This document shows positions 5,815-6,073 of a DNA stretch of 6,073 nucleotides, one piece after another. Positions within the stretch are counted from its first letter, which is position 1. Each line of letters begins with the position of its first letter. The notes under the pieces were generated by a model. That model had not been told where the DNA came from. It searched no databases and was given only the letters and a program-made list of their open reading frames with translations. Made by a program: the position numbers and the translations under genes. Where the stretch lies: assembly GCA_003543795.1 (NCBI GenBank), contig DNBE01000155.1:1-6073 (forward strand). The letters run 5' to 3'. This DNA is from Sutterella sp. (GTDB lineage Bacteria; Pseudomonadota; Gammaproteobacteria; Burkholderiales; Burkholderiaceae_F).

Positions 5815-6073
5815 GATCCTTCTCCCACGAGATGCTCCCAAGCGCGGCGTGATTTTTTACCCGAAACGTGGCGCTTTCTCACTAATCCCGTTTCGACCTT
5901 TTGCGCTTGGGTCGCTTCGAGCACACGAAGCGATTGAGCGGCGGTCAAAGCGCACGCTAAGGCGTCCGCCGCGTCGGGTTTGAGTTTATCGGTAATGCCG
6001 AGAAGCGCCCCCACCATCGCCTGGACTTGGGGTTTCGTTGCGCGACCCGCGCCGACGACGCTGATTTTGATTT
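5811..6073 (-). CDS. ruvC: RuvC, Holliday junction resolvase, C-terminal part
   Basis: RuvC cuts Holliday junctions symmetrically in concert with RuvAB. Only the last 86 complete codons are in the window; the gene starts beyond the right edge, so an apparent Met at 6015-6017 is internal. The visible part begins IKISVVGAGRATKPQVQ, matching the conserved SVVGxGxAxKxQV segment. It then has KPDAADALACAL, in which the two Asp (codons 5973-5975 and 5964-5966) are the last two of the four catalytic acids (E. coli Asp138 and Asp141). The first two (Asp7, Glu66) lie outside. The protein continues 53 residues past the first of these, against 35 in E. coli, ending in a basic stretch rich in Lys and Arg (VRKRHVSGKKSRRAW). 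The TGA overlaps the ruvA start (ATGA), indicating coupled translation. Confidence 0.95.
   Translation of the reverse strand, partial: IKISVVGAGRATKPQVQAMVGALLGITDKLKPDAADALACALTAAQSLRVLEATQAQKVETGLVRKRHVSGKKSRRAWEHLVGEGS
5822..5825 (-). promoter_or_regulatory. Ribosome binding site of ruvA inside ruvC
   Basis: The - strand reads GGGAGAAGGATC immediately before the ATG. GGAG is 7 bases from the start. It fixes the ruvA start at the ATGA overlap with ruvC. Confidence 0.7.

Noticed and set aside
5815..5841. Longer RuvA start adding nine residues
   Set aside because: The conserved start MIARLKG follows GGAG and forms an ATGA overlap with ruvC. The extension lies wholly within ruvC.

Overview
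The window is a dense piece of Proteobacterial chromosome. It carries one truncated gene on the + strand at the left edge (1-725), and everything from 793 to the right edge is read from the - strand. Gene content and order (ruvC-ruvA-ruvB-ybgC-tolQ-tolR-tolA) match the arrangement known from Pseudomonas and relatives. The protein sequences, especially HU and TolA, look beta- or gammaproteobacterial. A gut-type betaproteobacterium (Sutterellaceae-like) is my guess, held at low confidence because it rests on remembered sequence resemblance only.

Layout by region. 1-725 (+) is the C-terminal part of a sugar-phosphate isomerase/epimerase TIM barrel closely resembling fructoselysine 3-epimerase FrlC. 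744-772 is a strong, probably bidirectional terminator separating it from the convergent HU gene. 793-1092 (-) is an HU-family DNA-binding protein with an extra lysine/alanine tail. 1093-1250 is non-coding and AT-rich; it holds the HU ribosome binding site, a weak candidate promoter and two small hairpins. 1251-4135 (-) is a compact tol operon, ybgC-tolQ-tolR-tolA plus an unrecognised 188-residue ORF. 4136-4212 is a short gap with a perfect TATAAT. 4213-6073 (-) is ruvC (5' end outside the window)-ruvA-ruvB.

How the genes work together. RuvAB branch-migrates Holliday junctions and RuvC resolves them. TolQ-TolR form the proton-driven inner-membrane motor and TolA the periplasm-spanning arm of the Tol-Pal envelope system, which supports outer-membrane constriction at division. 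YbgC is the acyl-CoA thioesterase usually encoded at the head of that operon. tight spacing (an ATGA overlap for ruvC/ruvA, a TAATG overlap for tolR/tolA, and gaps of 3-12 bases elsewhere) indicates translational coupling in both clusters.

The most notable point is that tolB and pal, which normally follow tolA, are absent. In their place is the unrecognised ORF at 1251-1817, whose ribosome binding site overlaps the tolA stop codon, and then the HU gene. I found no phage, insertion sequence, CRISPR, tRNA or rRNA, and no convincing wholly new system; the orphan ORF is the best candidate for novelty.
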